From Oscillospiraceae bacterium (lineage in GTDB: Bacteria > Bacillota > Clostridia > Oscillospirales > Oscillospiraceae): DNA of 55,020 bases. Under the pieces are notes generated by a model that had not been told where the DNA came from, ran no database searches, and saw nothing but the letters and a program-made list of their open reading frames with translations. Where the stretch lies: assembly GCA_015068425.1 (NCBI GenBank), contig SVKK01000012.1, positions 1-55,020 of the forward strand, given 5' to 3'. Below are positions 8,940 to 16,996 of the stretch, piece by piece. A program made the position numbers and the translations under genes. How positions within the stretch are numbered: the stretch's first letter is position 1; the number at the start of each line of letters is the position of its first letter.

Positions 8940-9497
8940 ATGAGAAAATCCTTCGGGGCCAAGCCCTTTTTGTTTCCGATGCCTGTGCTTATAATCGCAT
9001 CATATGATGAGGACGGAACTCCCAATGCCATGAACGCGGCATGGGGCAGCGCGGCGGATATAAACCGCATAGCAATTTATGTGAGCCAGGGTCATAAGAC
9101 CATGAAGAACATTCTCTCAAGAGGAGCCTTCACCGTCAGCATGGCCGATGAGAAAAACGCCGTGGAGGCGGACTATGTGGGCATAGTTTCCGGCAACAGT
9201 GTTCCCGATAAATTTTCCCGCTGCGGCTGGCACGCAACAAAAAGCGAGAGGGTGGACGCGCCCATAATCGACGAGCTTCCCATGGCTCTGGAATGCCGCC
9301 TTGTGAGCTACGACACTGAGAGCGAGCTGCTTATAGGCGAGATTATAAATGTTCTTGCCGATGAGAGCGTGCTTACAGATGGAAAGATAGACCCCGCAAA
9401 GCTGAAGCCCATATGCTATGACCCCGTCAACCATGCTTATCTGGCTTTGGGTGAAAAAATAGCAAATGCCTTTGAAGACGGCAAAAAGATAAAATGA
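8940..9497 (+). CDS. Flavin reductase family protein (second, divergent copy)
   Basis: A 185-residue split-barrel flavoprotein. PVLIIASYDEDGTPNAMNAAWGSAADINRIAIYVSQGHKTMKN is the FMN-binding half, and FTVSMADEKNAVEADYVGIVSG the second. Only the fold-level pattern is shared with the gene just before it. The start is at 8940, where GGAGAGG ends seven bases upstream; an earlier in-frame ATG lies inside the previous gene without a ribosome site. A strong terminator follows directly. Confidence 0.83.
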   Translation: MRKSFGAKPFLFPMPVLIIASYDEDGTPNAMNAAWGSAADINRIAIYVSQGHKTMKNILSRGAFTVSMADEKNAVEADYVGIVSGNSVPDKFSRCGWHATKSERVDAPIIDELPMALECRLVSYDTESELLIGEIINVLADESVLTDGKIDPAKLKPICYDPVNHAYLALGEKIANAFEDGKKIK

Positions 9498-9504
9498 TAA
9501 AAAA

Positions 9505-9540
9505 CCTGCGCAATCCCTGATGGCTTGCGCAGGCTTTTTT
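9505..9540 (+). terminator. Intrinsic terminator
   Basis: CCTGCGCAA (9505-9513) pairs with TTGCGCAGG (9525-9533), followed by six or more T. Confidence 0.85.
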
Positions 9541-9612
9541 ATATGCAGGGGATAGGGGGATCCTCCGCTTTGTTTGGTAAATCGGAATTTATCGCACCGG
9601 CACTCACATTGC

Positions 9613-9726
9613 CCAAGGCTCCCCTTGTCAGGGGAGCTGTCAGCAAAGCTGACTGAGGGGTAGTTTTCTCTCCCTCCGTCAAAAATCAAAGATTTTTGCA
9701 CCTCCCTCATCAGAGGGAGGCTTTGG
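9613..9726. repeat. MITE-like intergenic repeat with imperfect terminal inverted repeats and four hairpins
   Basis: About 114 bases with related ends: CCAAGGCTCCCC at the left, GGGAGGCTTTGG at the right. Inside are four consecutive hairpins: CTCCCC/GGGGAG (9619-9636), GTCAGC-aaa-GCTGAC (9639-9653), CAAAAATC-aaa-GATTTTTG (9680-9698) and CCTCCCTC-atca-GAGGGAGG (9701-9720). The start of a related element lies at the right edge of the window. I know similar CTCCCCTTGTCAGGGGAG elements as abundant intergenic repeats in gut Oscillospiraceae; that match is from memory. No gene is present between 9541 and 9803. Confidence 0.75.
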
Positions 9727-9803
9727 TGCGCTGCGAATCTGCTCGCCGAATTCAAGTTTATCAGTTTGCCCCGTTGGCTATTTTGAGAGTTTTACTCAAA
9801 AAA

Positions 9804-10238
9804 TTATATGCCGACGGAATATGGGCTTTGTATGTCGAAAACATCTTCAATGGCGATTTTCAATCCGTCCTCGAAAAGAAGACTGCCTTCAAAGGCATCT
9901 ATGCGCAATAGCCGTCCCCGATAATCAAGAAATTCTCCGCCGAATTTCCTTAAATCCGGGACGAAATATCTTATGCCGATTTCGGGCTTTTCTCCTATAT
10001 GCTCCAGCAAAAGGCGGAGAATTTCGTCCAATGCGGATTTATGCTGCTCGTCAAGCTCGGTGCGCATTTCCGTAAACCGCGCAGTTTCGTCAACAAGGGC
10101 ATCGTAGCCCGTGAGAGCGGCAAAGGGAGAAAACTGGGCTGCACGATTTTCGCGGCTCATGCGCTTGTGCTTTTTTGATGTGGGGTGGGGGAGAGCAAGC
10201 AAGTCATCGTAGCGATGGGGGTCGTTTGATATATGCAT
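9804..10238 (-). CDS. YolD-like family protein
   Basis: A 144-residue protein with the YolD pattern: HKRMSRENRAAQFSPFAALTGYDALVDETAR near residues 23-53, then a beta-rich half with FGGEFLDYRGRLLRIDAF and a closing IAIEDVFDI. YolD-like proteins (PF08863) are encoded next to UvrX/UmuC-type Y-family polymerases in Firmicutes and phages and are thought to be polymerase partners. The gene lies 10 bases downstream of such a polymerase gene and ends near the MITE-like repeat. Confidence 0.85.
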   Translation of the reverse strand: MHISNDPHRYDDLLALPHPTSKKHKRMSRENRAAQFSPFAALTGYDALVDETARFTEMRTELDEQHKSALDEILRLLLEHIGEKPEIGIRYFVPDLRKFGGEFLDYRGRLLRIDAFEGSLLFEDGLKIAIEDVFDIQSPYSVGI

Positions 10239-10248
10239 ATTATCTCCT

Positions 10249-11769
10249 TTATGCTTTGTGGCCGCCTATCTGGCTGTTTCTGTCTCTGGCTGTGGCGCCT
10301 TCTTCAAAGTTCATGCCCTTCAAAATGGCGTTCTTGCCGTAGCGCTTTTTGATGTCCACAAGAGCCTGCTGCCGGCGTTTTTCCCGCAATAGGGAGCTTT
10401 CTTCCTCTTGGTGCCGGCGCTCAAGCTCATCTATGTCGGTGAAAAGATCCAGCTGCTCGGGAACGGAAAGATCAGGGACGCTGTCTTCATACAGCACATG
10501 GTTTGCGGAAATGTTTATCCTTCTCACCAGAAGAGTCTTGTCGGATATCCTCCCGAAAAGCTCCATCACCGCATCGGTAATAAGCCTTGTGGAGGCTGTG
10601 TGTCTGCCGAGATTTGCCGTGCCGTGGGCATGCTTGGGAACCTTGCGGCCGTAAAAATCCGTGGTTACTTCTCCTGTATAGGCTTCTCTTCGGGCGGGGT
10701 CGGCAAGATTTTCAATGTCATAGCCAAGAGTAAGAACAATCTGGTCGGTGACAAGCCCCTTGTCCACAAGCTCAAGGCTGAGCAAATCCAGCATTTCGCG
10801 GATGATGAGGGCGGTTTTTTCAAATGTATAGGGACTGCTCAGCACCTGACCGGAGCAAATGCTGTTTGTTGAAGGGCGGTAGGATTTTATATCGGCAATA
10901 GTGCAGTTTTCAAAGCCCCAGGCGTGATCTATAAGAAGCTCAGCGTTGACGCCGAAAAGCTTATAGAGAAGCTCTTCATTATAGAAATCTCCGGCTTCGC
11001 CAAGGGAGCAGCGGGCGATATCGCCCATAGTGAATATACCGTGAGCCTCAAGTTTCTTCGCGATGCCCCGCCCCACCCGCCAGAAATCGGTGAGAGGACG
11101 GTGGCACCAAAGCTCCCGCCGGTAGCTTTGCTCATCAAGCTGGGCAATGCGCACTCCGTCGGAGTCTGCCGCAACCCGCTTGGCCATGATATCCATAGCT
11201 ATCTTGGCAAGATACAGATTGGAGCCAATACCTGCGGCGGCGGTAACTCCCGTGGCCTCCAGAACCTCTTTAATAAGCATTTTTGCAAACTGGCGGGCAC
11301 TGAGACCCGTGGAGGGAAGATAGGGAGTCAGGTCTATGAAAACCTCGTCTATGGAATAGACATGGATATCTTCGGGGGAAACATGGCGGAGGTAAACCTG
11401 ATATATGCGGCTGCTATAATCCATATAGAGCGCCATTCTGGGCGGAGCGGCTATGAAGTCCAGCTCCAGCTCACGCTGCTGCCTAAGCTTTTCGGCATCT
11501 GCGGAGCACCCTGTAAATTCTCCGCCGGGACAAAAGCGGGCGCGGCGGGAGTTTATAAGCTTCACCTGCTCCACAACCTCAAAAAGACGGGCTCTTCCGG
11601 AAATGCCTAAAGCCTTCAATGGCGGAGTGACAGCAAGACAAATGGTTTTCTCTGTTTTGGAGCTGTCGGCAACAACGAGATTTGTCCGCATAGGGTCAAG
11701 ACCTCTTTCTATACACTCAACGCTGGCATAAAAAGATTTCAAGTCTATGCAGATATATGTGCGCTCCAT
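10249..11769 (-). CDS. Y-family DNA polymerase (UmuC/UvrX-like)
   Basis: A 506-residue translesion polymerase. The palm carries the metal ligands in YICIDLKSFYASVEC (first Asp near residue 8) and YSIDEVFIDLTPYL (Asp-Glu pair near 145). AAAGIGSNLYLAKIAMDIMAK and a helix-hairpin-helix-like FWRVGRGIAKKL follow, then the little-finger domain and a charged C-terminal tail (RRHQEEESSLLREKRRQQ). It is longer than Pol IV and resembles the UvrX branch paired with YolD. The start at 11769 is set by AAGGAGG; a 22-residue upstream extension would cross the promoter. It is co-transcribed with the YolD-like gene and probably damage-induced. Confidence 0.88.
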   Translation of the reverse strand: MERTYICIDLKSFYASVECIERGLDPMRTNLVVADSSKTEKTICLAVTPPLKALGISGRARLFEVVEQVKLINSRRARFCPGGEFTGCSADAEKLRQQRELELDFIAAPPRMALYMDYSSRIYQVYLRHVSPEDIHVYSIDEVFIDLTPYLPSTGLSARQFAKMLIKEVLEATGVTAAAGIGSNLYLAKIAMDIMAKRVAADSDGVRIAQLDEQSYRRELWCHRPLTDFWRVGRGIAKKLEAHGIFTMGDIARCSLGEAGDFYNEELLYKLFGVNAELLIDHAWGFENCTIADIKSYRPSTNSICSGQVLSSPYTFEKTALIIREMLDLLSLELVDKGLVTDQIVLTLGYDIENLADPARREAYTGEVTTDFYGRKVPKHAHGTANLGRHTASTRLITDAVMELFGRISDKTLLVRRINISANHVLYEDSVPDLSVPEQLDLFTDIDELERRHQEEESSLLREKRRQQALVDIKKRYGKNAILKGMNFEEGATARDRNSQIGGHKA

Positions 11770-11794
11770 TCGTCCGCCTCCTTCCTTGGGTTTC

Positions 11795-11835
11795 GGTGAT
11801 ATGATAATGTTATCACCCTTTGTTTCAAAGGTCAA
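11795..11835 (-). promoter_or_regulatory. Promoter with overlapping palindromic operator for the Y-family polymerase operon
   Basis: On the minus strand TTGACC (11830-11835) and TAACAT (11807-11812) are separated by 17 bases. A 23-base inverted repeat, GGTGATA-N9-TATCACC (11795-11817), covers the -10 and the start region. It does not resemble the Gram-positive LexA box (CGAAC-N4-GTTCG), so another repressor is implied. Confidence 0.6.
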
Positions 11836-11861
11836 ACCTTTGCCCTATATGCGACAGCGGC

Positions 11862-11890
11862 AAAAAACGGCAGGTGGAAACCTGCCGTTT
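11862..11890 (-). terminator. Intrinsic terminator of the RNA methyltransferase gene
   Basis: AACGGCAGG pairs with CCTGCCGTT around a 6-base loop. Read on the minus strand it ends in a run of six T. Confidence 0.8.
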
Positions 11891-11894
11891 GAAT

Positions 11895-12701
11895 TTATTC
11901 TTTTCCAAGCTGCCAGAAGGCAACAGCGCTGGCTGCGGCAACATTGAGGGAGTCAACTCCGTGGCTCATGGGAATGCAGACAGTGTAGTCGCTGTCACTG
12001 ATAGTGCTGTCCGCAAGGCCGTCACCTTCTGTGCCGAGGATAACTGCAAGGCGTTTTTCTGCGGCAAGACGTGGGTCATCGATGTTTAGACTATCTTCCT
12101 TAAGTGCCATGGAAACGGTCTTAAAACCCAAATTTTTGAGCTGTGCGTGCCAATTATCGCCGAGATATGTCCATGGTATCTGAAAAACTGTGCCCATGCT
12201 GACGCGGCTGGATCGGCGGTAGAGGGGGTCGCAGCAGGCAGGGGTCAGCAGAACGGCATCCATATTAAGGGCGGCTGCGGAGCGGAATATAGCGCCGATA
12301 TTAGTGGGGTTCACAACATTTTCCAAAACGGCAAGGCGTCTTGTGCCTGCACAGACTTCTTCCAGAGTGGGGAGGCTTCGCCGTCTCATAGCGCAGAGGA
12401 GGCCGCGGGTGAGCTTGAAGCCGGTCAGCTTCGTAAGCACGTCAAGCTCCGCCGTAAAAATCGGAACATTGCCGCAGCGTCGGAGTATGTGGGCGGACTG
12501 ACCCTCGATATGTCTGCGCTCCGTAAGGATGCTTACGGCTTCAAAGCCCGCGTCCAGAGCCCGCTCCACCACCTTGGGGCTTTCCGCTATGAATATACCT
12601 TCCTCGGGATGCTCTCTGTTGAGAAGCTGGTTTTCCGTGAGCCTTGCGTATATATCCAGCCGGGGATCATTGAAATCAGTTATCTCTATTATATCTGCCA
12701 T
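11895..12701 (-). CDS. TrmH/SpoU-family RNA 2'-O-methyltransferase
   Basis: A 268-residue SPOUT methyltransferase. The N-terminal RNA-binding part contains ENQLLNREHPEEGIFIAESPKVVERAL. The catalytic half has LAVLENVVNPTNIGAIFRSAAALNMDAVLLT (motif 1), VILGTEGDGLADSTI (motif 2) and VCIPMSHGVDSLNVAAASAVAFW (motif 3), which together form the SAM-binding knot. It probably methylates rRNA or tRNA; the exact site cannot be told. The start at 12701 follows AAAGGA at a rather long spacing. An ATG 33 bases earlier falls just after a TATAAT and has no ribosome site. Confidence 0.88.
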   Translation of the reverse strand: MADIIEITDFNDPRLDIYARLTENQLLNREHPEEGIFIAESPKVVERALDAGFEAVSILTERRHIEGQSAHILRRCGNVPIFTAELDVLTKLTGFKLTRGLLCAMRRRSLPTLEEVCAGTRRLAVLENVVNPTNIGAIFRSAAALNMDAVLLTPACCDPLYRRSSRVSMGTVFQIPWTYLGDNWHAQLKNLGFKTVSMALKEDSLNIDDPRLAAEKRLAVILGTEGDGLADSTISDSDYTVCIPMSHGVDSLNVAAASAVAFWQLGKE

Positions 12702-12762
12702 AGTCCGAAAATCCTTTATCGTTAATGAGAACATTATAGCTTATATACGCAGTTTTTTCCAC

Positions 12763-12797
12763 AAAAAAAGTGCACGGAAATTAATCCGTGCACTTTT
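12763..12797 (-). terminator. Intrinsic terminator of the NSS transporter gene
   Basis: The 13-base stem AAAAGTGCACGGA / TCCGTGCACTTTT has a 6-base loop. On the minus strand it is followed by an uninterrupted T run. Confidence 0.85.
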
Positions 12798-12811
12798 CTA
12801 TGAATCTGAAA

Positions 12812-14146
12812 TCACTTCCAAGAGAAGGTTACAAGACCGTAGATGTAGATGAAGATGATAACAACGGGGACGAGGTAGCGGAAGATCCACTTCATCCAAC
12901 CGCGAACCTTGAGACCCTTACCGGCATTGGCTTCGGCAAGGAAGTTATCCCAGCCCCAGCCGAACTTGTAGCTGCAGAACAGGGCGACAGCCAGAGAGCC
13001 GAGAGGCAGCAGGTTGTAGCTGACGATGAAATCCCAGAAATCCAGCCATGCGGAGCCGTCTGCGAAGGGCTGGAACTTGAAGATGCTGTAACCGAGAGCG
13101 GTGGTGATGGAAATGATGAAAATGCCGATGCCGCATACGATGCAGCCCTTGGGACGGTTCCATCCGGTGAGCTCACGGACGCAGGCGAGAATATTCTCGA
13201 AAACAGCAAGCTCGGTGGAAAGAGCGGCGAAGACCATGAAGAGGAAGAACAGAGCACCCCAGATACGGCCGCCATCCATCTGGCAGAATACGGTTGCCAT
13301 GGTATCGAAAAGGAGTCCGGGGCCTGCGCCGGCTTCCATGTTGTAGGTGAAGCAGGCGGGGAAGATGATGAGACCGGCAGTGATTGCAACAAAGGTATCA
13401 AGCAGAACGATGTTCACGCTCTCACCCAGAAGGGAGCGCTCTTTGTCCAGATAGCTTCCGAAAATGGCCATAGAGCCAATGCCGAGAGACAGGGTGAAGA
13501 AGGCCTGGTTCATTGCGGCAACAACGGTGGTGCCCTTGATCTTGCTGATGTCGGGGAGCAGATAGAACTTCAGACCCTCGGCAGCGCCGTCAAGAGTGAA
13601 GGAACGGATGGCCAGAACAATCATCAGAATGAAAAGCAGACCCATTAGGTACTTGGTAACTCTTTCAAGACCGCCCTGAAGGTTGAAGCTGAGGATAATG
13701 AAGCCAACAACAACGGCGATGGCAAGGAAACCAACATTGACGCCGGGGTTGGTGATCATACCCACAAAGCCGAGGCCGACATGCTGACCGACGAGGAACT
13801 TATAGAAGTAATAGATCATCCAGCCGGTAACAACAGTGTAGAATGCCATAAGGCAGATGTTGCCGAGCAGGGACAGATAGCCCATAAAGCCCCATTTCTG
13901 GCCGGGCTTCTGGAGTTTCTGATACATACGCACGGGGCTGGCCTGAGCAGCGCGTCCCATAGCAAATTCCATGACCATAACGGGCAGACCGAGGAAAATA
14001 AGGCAGAGGACGTAAATAAGAACAAATCCGCCGCCGCCGTTCTGACCGGTGAGCCAGGGGAACTTCCAAACGTTGCCGCAGCCGATGGCGCAGCCGGCGC
14101 TCAGAAGGATAAAGCCAAGACGGCTTCCCAATCTTTCTCTTTTCAT
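12812..14146 (-). CDS. Sodium-dependent neurotransmitter-symporter (NSS) family transporter
   Basis: A 444-residue membrane protein of the LeuT/MhsT family. The first helix has the hallmark FILLSAGCAIGCGNVWKFPWLTGQNGGGGFVLIY, where unwound residues bind Na+ and substrate. Later NQAFFTLSLGIGSMAIFGSYL is the TM6 counterpart, and NMEAGAGPGLLFDTM follows. The predicted 11 helices fit bacterial NSS proteins, which import amino acids (tryptophan, tyrosine, leucine and others) with sodium. AGGAGAG sets the start at 14146. Codon bias is strong. It is monocistronic, with its own promoter and terminator. Confidence 0.93.
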   Translation of the reverse strand: MKRERLGSRLGFILLSAGCAIGCGNVWKFPWLTGQNGGGGFVLIYVLCLIFLGLPVMVMEFAMGRAAQASPVRMYQKLQKPGQKWGFMGYLSLLGNICLMAFYTVVTGWMIYYFYKFLVGQHVGLGFVGMITNPGVNVGFLAIAVVVGFIILSFNLQGGLERVTKYLMGLLFILMIVLAIRSFTLDGAAEGLKFYLLPDISKIKGTTVVAAMNQAFFTLSLGIGSMAIFGSYLDKERSLLGESVNIVLLDTFVAITAGLIIFPACFTYNMEAGAGPGLLFDTMATVFCQMDGGRIWGALFFLFMVFAALSTELAVFENILACVRELTGWNRPKGCIVCGIGIFIISITTALGYSIFKFQPFADGSAWLDFWDFIVSYNLLPLGSLAVALFCSYKFGWGWDNFLAEANAGKGLKVRGWMKWIFRYLVPVVIIFIYIYGLVTFSWK

Positions 14147-14197
14147 TTTAATCTCTCCTGAAAATCTTTTTGTCATTAAATCGTTAATGATTTTCAT

Positions 14198-14226
14198 ATT
14201 ATATGCCTATTTTTATAAAATGTCTA
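14198..14226 (-). promoter_or_regulatory. Promoter of the NSS transporter gene
   Basis: On the minus strand TAGACA and TATAAT are separated by 17 bases, leaving a leader of about 45 bases. Confidence 0.6.
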
Positions 14227-14305
14227 CATTAAATGTGACTTTTTTGCTTCGTTATTATGAACAAACTTTAGCGATTTAAATTCATCAAAAGCGTTGAGCG
14301 CGTTA

Positions 14306-14334
14306 TTGCGAAATTGGTGACGCTGTGATAAAAT
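14306..14334 (+). promoter_or_regulatory. Promoter of the DUF1015 gene
   Basis: TTGCGA and TAAAAT are separated by 17 bases, with TGTGA just before the -10. The same TGTGATAAAAT context occurs at the promoter near 46813. Confidence 0.6.
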
Positions 14335-14370
14335 TTGAAAAGAGTTTAGGGGAAAGGAGAATGAAAAAAT

Positions 14371-15630
14371 ATGAGCAAGATTTTTTCTTCTGCGAAAATC
14401 CTTCTGCCGGCAGCGCAGGATATGTACCGTTGGAGCGTTGTCGCCTGCGACCAGTTTTCCTCCCAGATGGAATATTGGGAGAGCCTTGAAAAGCTTACCG
14501 AGGGAGTGGCCAGCACGCTCCACCTTATGCTGCCCGAAGCATATCTGGATAAATGCGACCAGTTTGCGGAGGCTGAAAAGATAAATAAGCGTATGGATGA
14601 GTATCTTTCCGCAGGTGTTTTTGAAGAGACGGAAGAATGCTATGTATATGTGGAGCGCCGTCTTGCTTCAGGTGCGGTACGCCGGGGACTTATGGGTGTT
14701 CTCGACCTTGAGCAGTATGATTACTCCGCATCCTCCGCTTCTCCAATCCGGGCAACCGAGGGTACGGTTGAAGACCGCCTTCCTCCAAGAGTTCGCGTGA
14801 GAGAAGGGGCAAGTCTTGAAATGCCCCATATAATGGTGTTTATCGATGATGCCTCCGACTCGGTTTTGGGAGGTCTTGAGAATAAAAAAGAACAGTTGCC
14901 GAAGCTTTATGATTTCAAGCTCAATGCAGGTGGCGGCGCTGTTTGCGGCTATATGGTTTCGGGAGATGCTGCGGAAGCTTTGGAAAATGCTCTCGATAAA
15001 CTGTCTGATGCGGAGTCTCTTTATAAGCGCTATGGAGATAAGGCACCCGCAGTTTTCGCTATGGGTGACGGTAACCACAGCCTTGCCACAGCGAAAAAAT
15101 GCTGGGAGAAAGTTAAAGGAACTTTGAGTGGGGAGGAGAGAGAAACTCATCCCGCACGATTTAGTCTTGTGGAGATAGTCAATATCCACGATGAGGCAAT
15201 CAGCTTTGAGCCAATACATAAGGTGGTATTTGAAACAGATCCCGAGAGCTTCATTGATGAAGCCGAAAAGTGGTGGTCTGCCCAAAGCATAGCCAGCGAT
15301 AAGAGCCACAGCATAAAGCTCATTGTCGGGGAGCAGGAGAAACACGTGAATGTGAGCGGGCTGACCATAGGCGAGCTTATAGGAAAGGCGGAGGAATTCT
15401 GTCAGACATATATGAGCCGTTATGGCGGAAGGATAGATTATATTCATAATGACGAAACGGCAATAGCTATGGGAAGACGAAAGGGATGCGCCTGTATGCT
15501 TCTTCCTAAAATGGAGAAAGGCGAGCTTTTTCCCTCTATTATAGAGAGTGGACCCTTCCCCAAAAAGAGCTTTTCCATAGGGCACGCCGAGGATAAGAGA
15601 TATTATCTTGAGTGCAGAAAAATTAAATAA
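14371..15630 (+). CDS. DUF1015 family protein
   Basis: A 419-residue protein of the DUF1015/COG4198 family. Typical pieces are the opening KILLPAAQDMYRWSVVACDQFSS, the internal RVREGASLEMPHIMVFIDD, the conserved FAMGDGNHSLATAKKCWE near residue 228, and a closing YLECRK. The family is widespread in anaerobes, sometimes noted near serine metabolism, and has no proven reaction. The start is the ATG with AAAGGAG upstream. It has its own promoter, and no clear intrinsic terminator is seen before the next promoter 8 bases on. Confidence 0.85.
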   Translation: MSKIFSSAKILLPAAQDMYRWSVVACDQFSSQMEYWESLEKLTEGVASTLHLMLPEAYLDKCDQFAEAEKINKRMDEYLSAGVFEETEECYVYVERRLASGAVRRGLMGVLDLEQYDYSASSASPIRATEGTVEDRLPPRVRVREGASLEMPHIMVFIDDASDSVLGGLENKKEQLPKLYDFKLNAGGGAVCGYMVSGDAAEALENALDKLSDAESLYKRYGDKAPAVFAMGDGNHSLATAKKCWEKVKGTLSGEERETHPARFSLVEIVNIHDEAISFEPIHKVVFETDPESFIDEAEKWWSAQSIASDKSHSIKLIVGEQEKHVNVSGLTIGELIGKAEEFCQTYMSRYGGRIDYIHNDETAIAMGRRKGCACMLLPKMEKGELFPSIIESGPFPKKSFSIGHAEDKRYYLECRKIK

Positions 15631-15637
15631 AGAGACG

Positions 15638-15666
15638 TTGACAAAGGAAGATAAAAACTATATAAT
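15638..15666 (+). promoter_or_regulatory. Consensus sigma-A promoter of the T-box/tyrS operon
   Basis: A perfect TTGACA and a perfect TATAAT are separated by exactly 17 bases, predicting a start near 15673. A full-consensus promoter fits an operon controlled afterwards by T-box antitermination. Confidence 0.9.
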
Positions 15667-15672
15667 CCATTT

Positions 15673-15938
15673 GTTAATGCGATGATGCGCAGAAGTAGGC
15701 TTTTCAACCTGCCCAGAGAGACCCCGTGCTGCTGGAAGGGGGAGAGGGAGGAAGGCTGAATACAGCGCGGAGCGGCGCACCGAAAGCTATGGGCAAGTAG
15801 GCTGCGACGGGTGCGCCCGTTAAAGCGTGGGAGTTTAAGAAAACTCCGTGAGGGAAAAACGGTGACGTTTTTCTGAAACCAGAGGTGGTAACACGTTTAT
15901 AGGCGTCCTCTGTCCCGTTTAGGGGCAGGGGACTTTTT
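15673..15938 (+). promoter_or_regulatory. Tyrosine-specific T-box riboswitch
   Basis: A leader of about 265 bases with the standard T-box parts. An AGTA S-turn strand is at 15694-15697. Its partner GAA (15758-15760) is directly followed by TAC (15761-15763), the tyrosine specifier codon. The T-box core AGAGGTGGTAACACG is at 15881-15895. The terminator GTCCTCTGTCCC / GGGGCAGGGGAC plus T run is at 15905-15938. Uncharged tRNA-Tyr should pair at TAC and at the T-box bulge and stabilise the antiterminator. tyrS is the second gene of the operon, which agrees with the specifier. Confidence 0.93.
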
Positions 15939-15959
15939 ATATCCTGAAAGGAGAAAGCT

Positions 15960-16988
15960 ATGAACAGCGTAAAAATCAGCTATGTGGGTCACGCTTGCTT
16001 CGCACTTGAATATAAGGGAAGCAGAATTATAATTGACCCTTACAATGACGGCATGGTGCCCGGACTTTCCGATATGCGCGAGAAGGCCGATTTTGTCTAC
16101 TGCAGCCACGGACACGATGACCACGCCTATCTGCCTGCTGTGGAGCTCAGCGGCTCAGGAGAAGCGAATTTTGGCCTTGAGGAGCTGGTAGTACCCCATG
16201 ATGATGCCGATGGCAGCAAAAGGGGAATGAACACCGTCCGCATTTTTGATTTTGGCGGTTTGAGAGTGGCTCATATGGGTGATATAGGCCGCGTTCTCAC
16301 TGATGAGGAGGCCGAAAAACTGAAAAATCTTGATTGCCTTATGCTCCCCGTAGGCGGTTTTTATACCGTTGGAAGTGAAGAGGCAGCCGCGATAGTCAGA
16401 AGGCTTTCTCCCAAGGTCACTGTTCCGATGCATTATTCCGGCGTTGGCTTCGGTTTTGAGAATATTTCCTCAGTTGTGGATTTTGCAGAAGCCATCGGTG
16501 AGGAGAATGTCAGATACTGCGCAAGTGAGTATATACTCTCCGAAGAGAGCGAAAACCATGTCCGCGTTATGCGCCCCGCAATGCTGAATGTCAGCGCCGG
16601 GGATGCGGGCAGAGAGTTCCATGCTCAGGGATATAACTGCTGCCAGTGTGTGCTTCGTGCCTGCGCTCATGCCAGCGGTCTGGGGCTTGAAAATGCCAAC
16701 CTGGGATATGGCTTTGGCGGCGGAATGTATATCAAGTCCGTTTGCGGAGCTTTGACGGGCGCTCTTATGAGCATTGGCGCAGCCTGTATGGATGGTGAGA
16801 AACCCAATCCATCCCGCCCGGATGCCAAGGCTTTGAGTCTGGAAATGGAAGAGCGCTTCAGGGAGCGTTTCGGCACAGTTATGTGCGGCGATATCGTTGA
16901 AAAGTATGAAAAGACCCTCTGCGGAACCTGCATAGCGGAAGCTGCGGAAATGGCTCTTGAAATAATAGAAAAATATAAAGACAAATAA
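15960..16988 (+). CDS. Metallo-beta-lactamase-fold hydrolase fused to a C_GCAxxG_C_C redox-like domain
   Basis: A 342-residue two-domain protein. Residues 1 to about 205 form an MBL-fold hydrolase of the UlaG/UPF0173 type, with the metal motif SHGHDDH near residue 43 and later MLPVGGFYTVG and VPMHYSG. Residues from about 212 to 342 carry a C_GCAxxG_C_C domain (TIGR01909 type): YNCCQCVL, GFGGGMYIKSVCGALTGALMSIG, and the closing cysteines in MCGD and LCGTC. That domain is suspected to be redox-active but is uncharacterised. GAAAGGAG sets the start. It stands between the tyrosine T-box and tyrS, so it is controlled by tyrosine starvation. Confidence 0.85.
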   Translation: MNSVKISYVGHACFALEYKGSRIIIDPYNDGMVPGLSDMREKADFVYCSHGHDDHAYLPAVELSGSGEANFGLEELVVPHDDADGSKRGMNTVRIFDFGGLRVAHMGDIGRVLTDEEAEKLKNLDCLMLPVGGFYTVGSEEAAAIVRRLSPKVTVPMHYSGVGFGFENISSVVDFAEAIGEENVRYCASEYILSEESENHVRVMRPAMLNVSAGDAGREFHAQGYNCCQCVLRACAHASGLGLENANLGYGFGGGMYIKSVCGALTGALMSIGAACMDGEKPNPSRPDAKALSLEMEERFRERFGTVMCGDIVEKYEKTLCGTCIAEAAEMALEIIEKYKDK

Positions 16989-16996
16989 GGAGATAG

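Noticed and set aside
9613-9726. CRISPR array
   Set aside because: The hairpin units are of different sequence and there are no equal repeats with spacers.
11795-11817. LexA/SOS box at the polymerase promoter
   Set aside because: The palindrome GGTGATA-N9-TATCACC does not contain the CGAAC/GTTCG half-sites of the Gram-positive LexA box.
9613-11835. A prophage or integrative element around the Y-family polymerase/YolD pair
   Set aside because: Such pairs are common on mobile DNA, but no integrase, structural, conjugation or attachment features are present; only a small repeat lies beside it.
12788-13648. A 286-codon plus-strand frame with acidic composition
   Set aside because: It is the antisense of the NSS transporter, starts inside its terminator and shows no domain.
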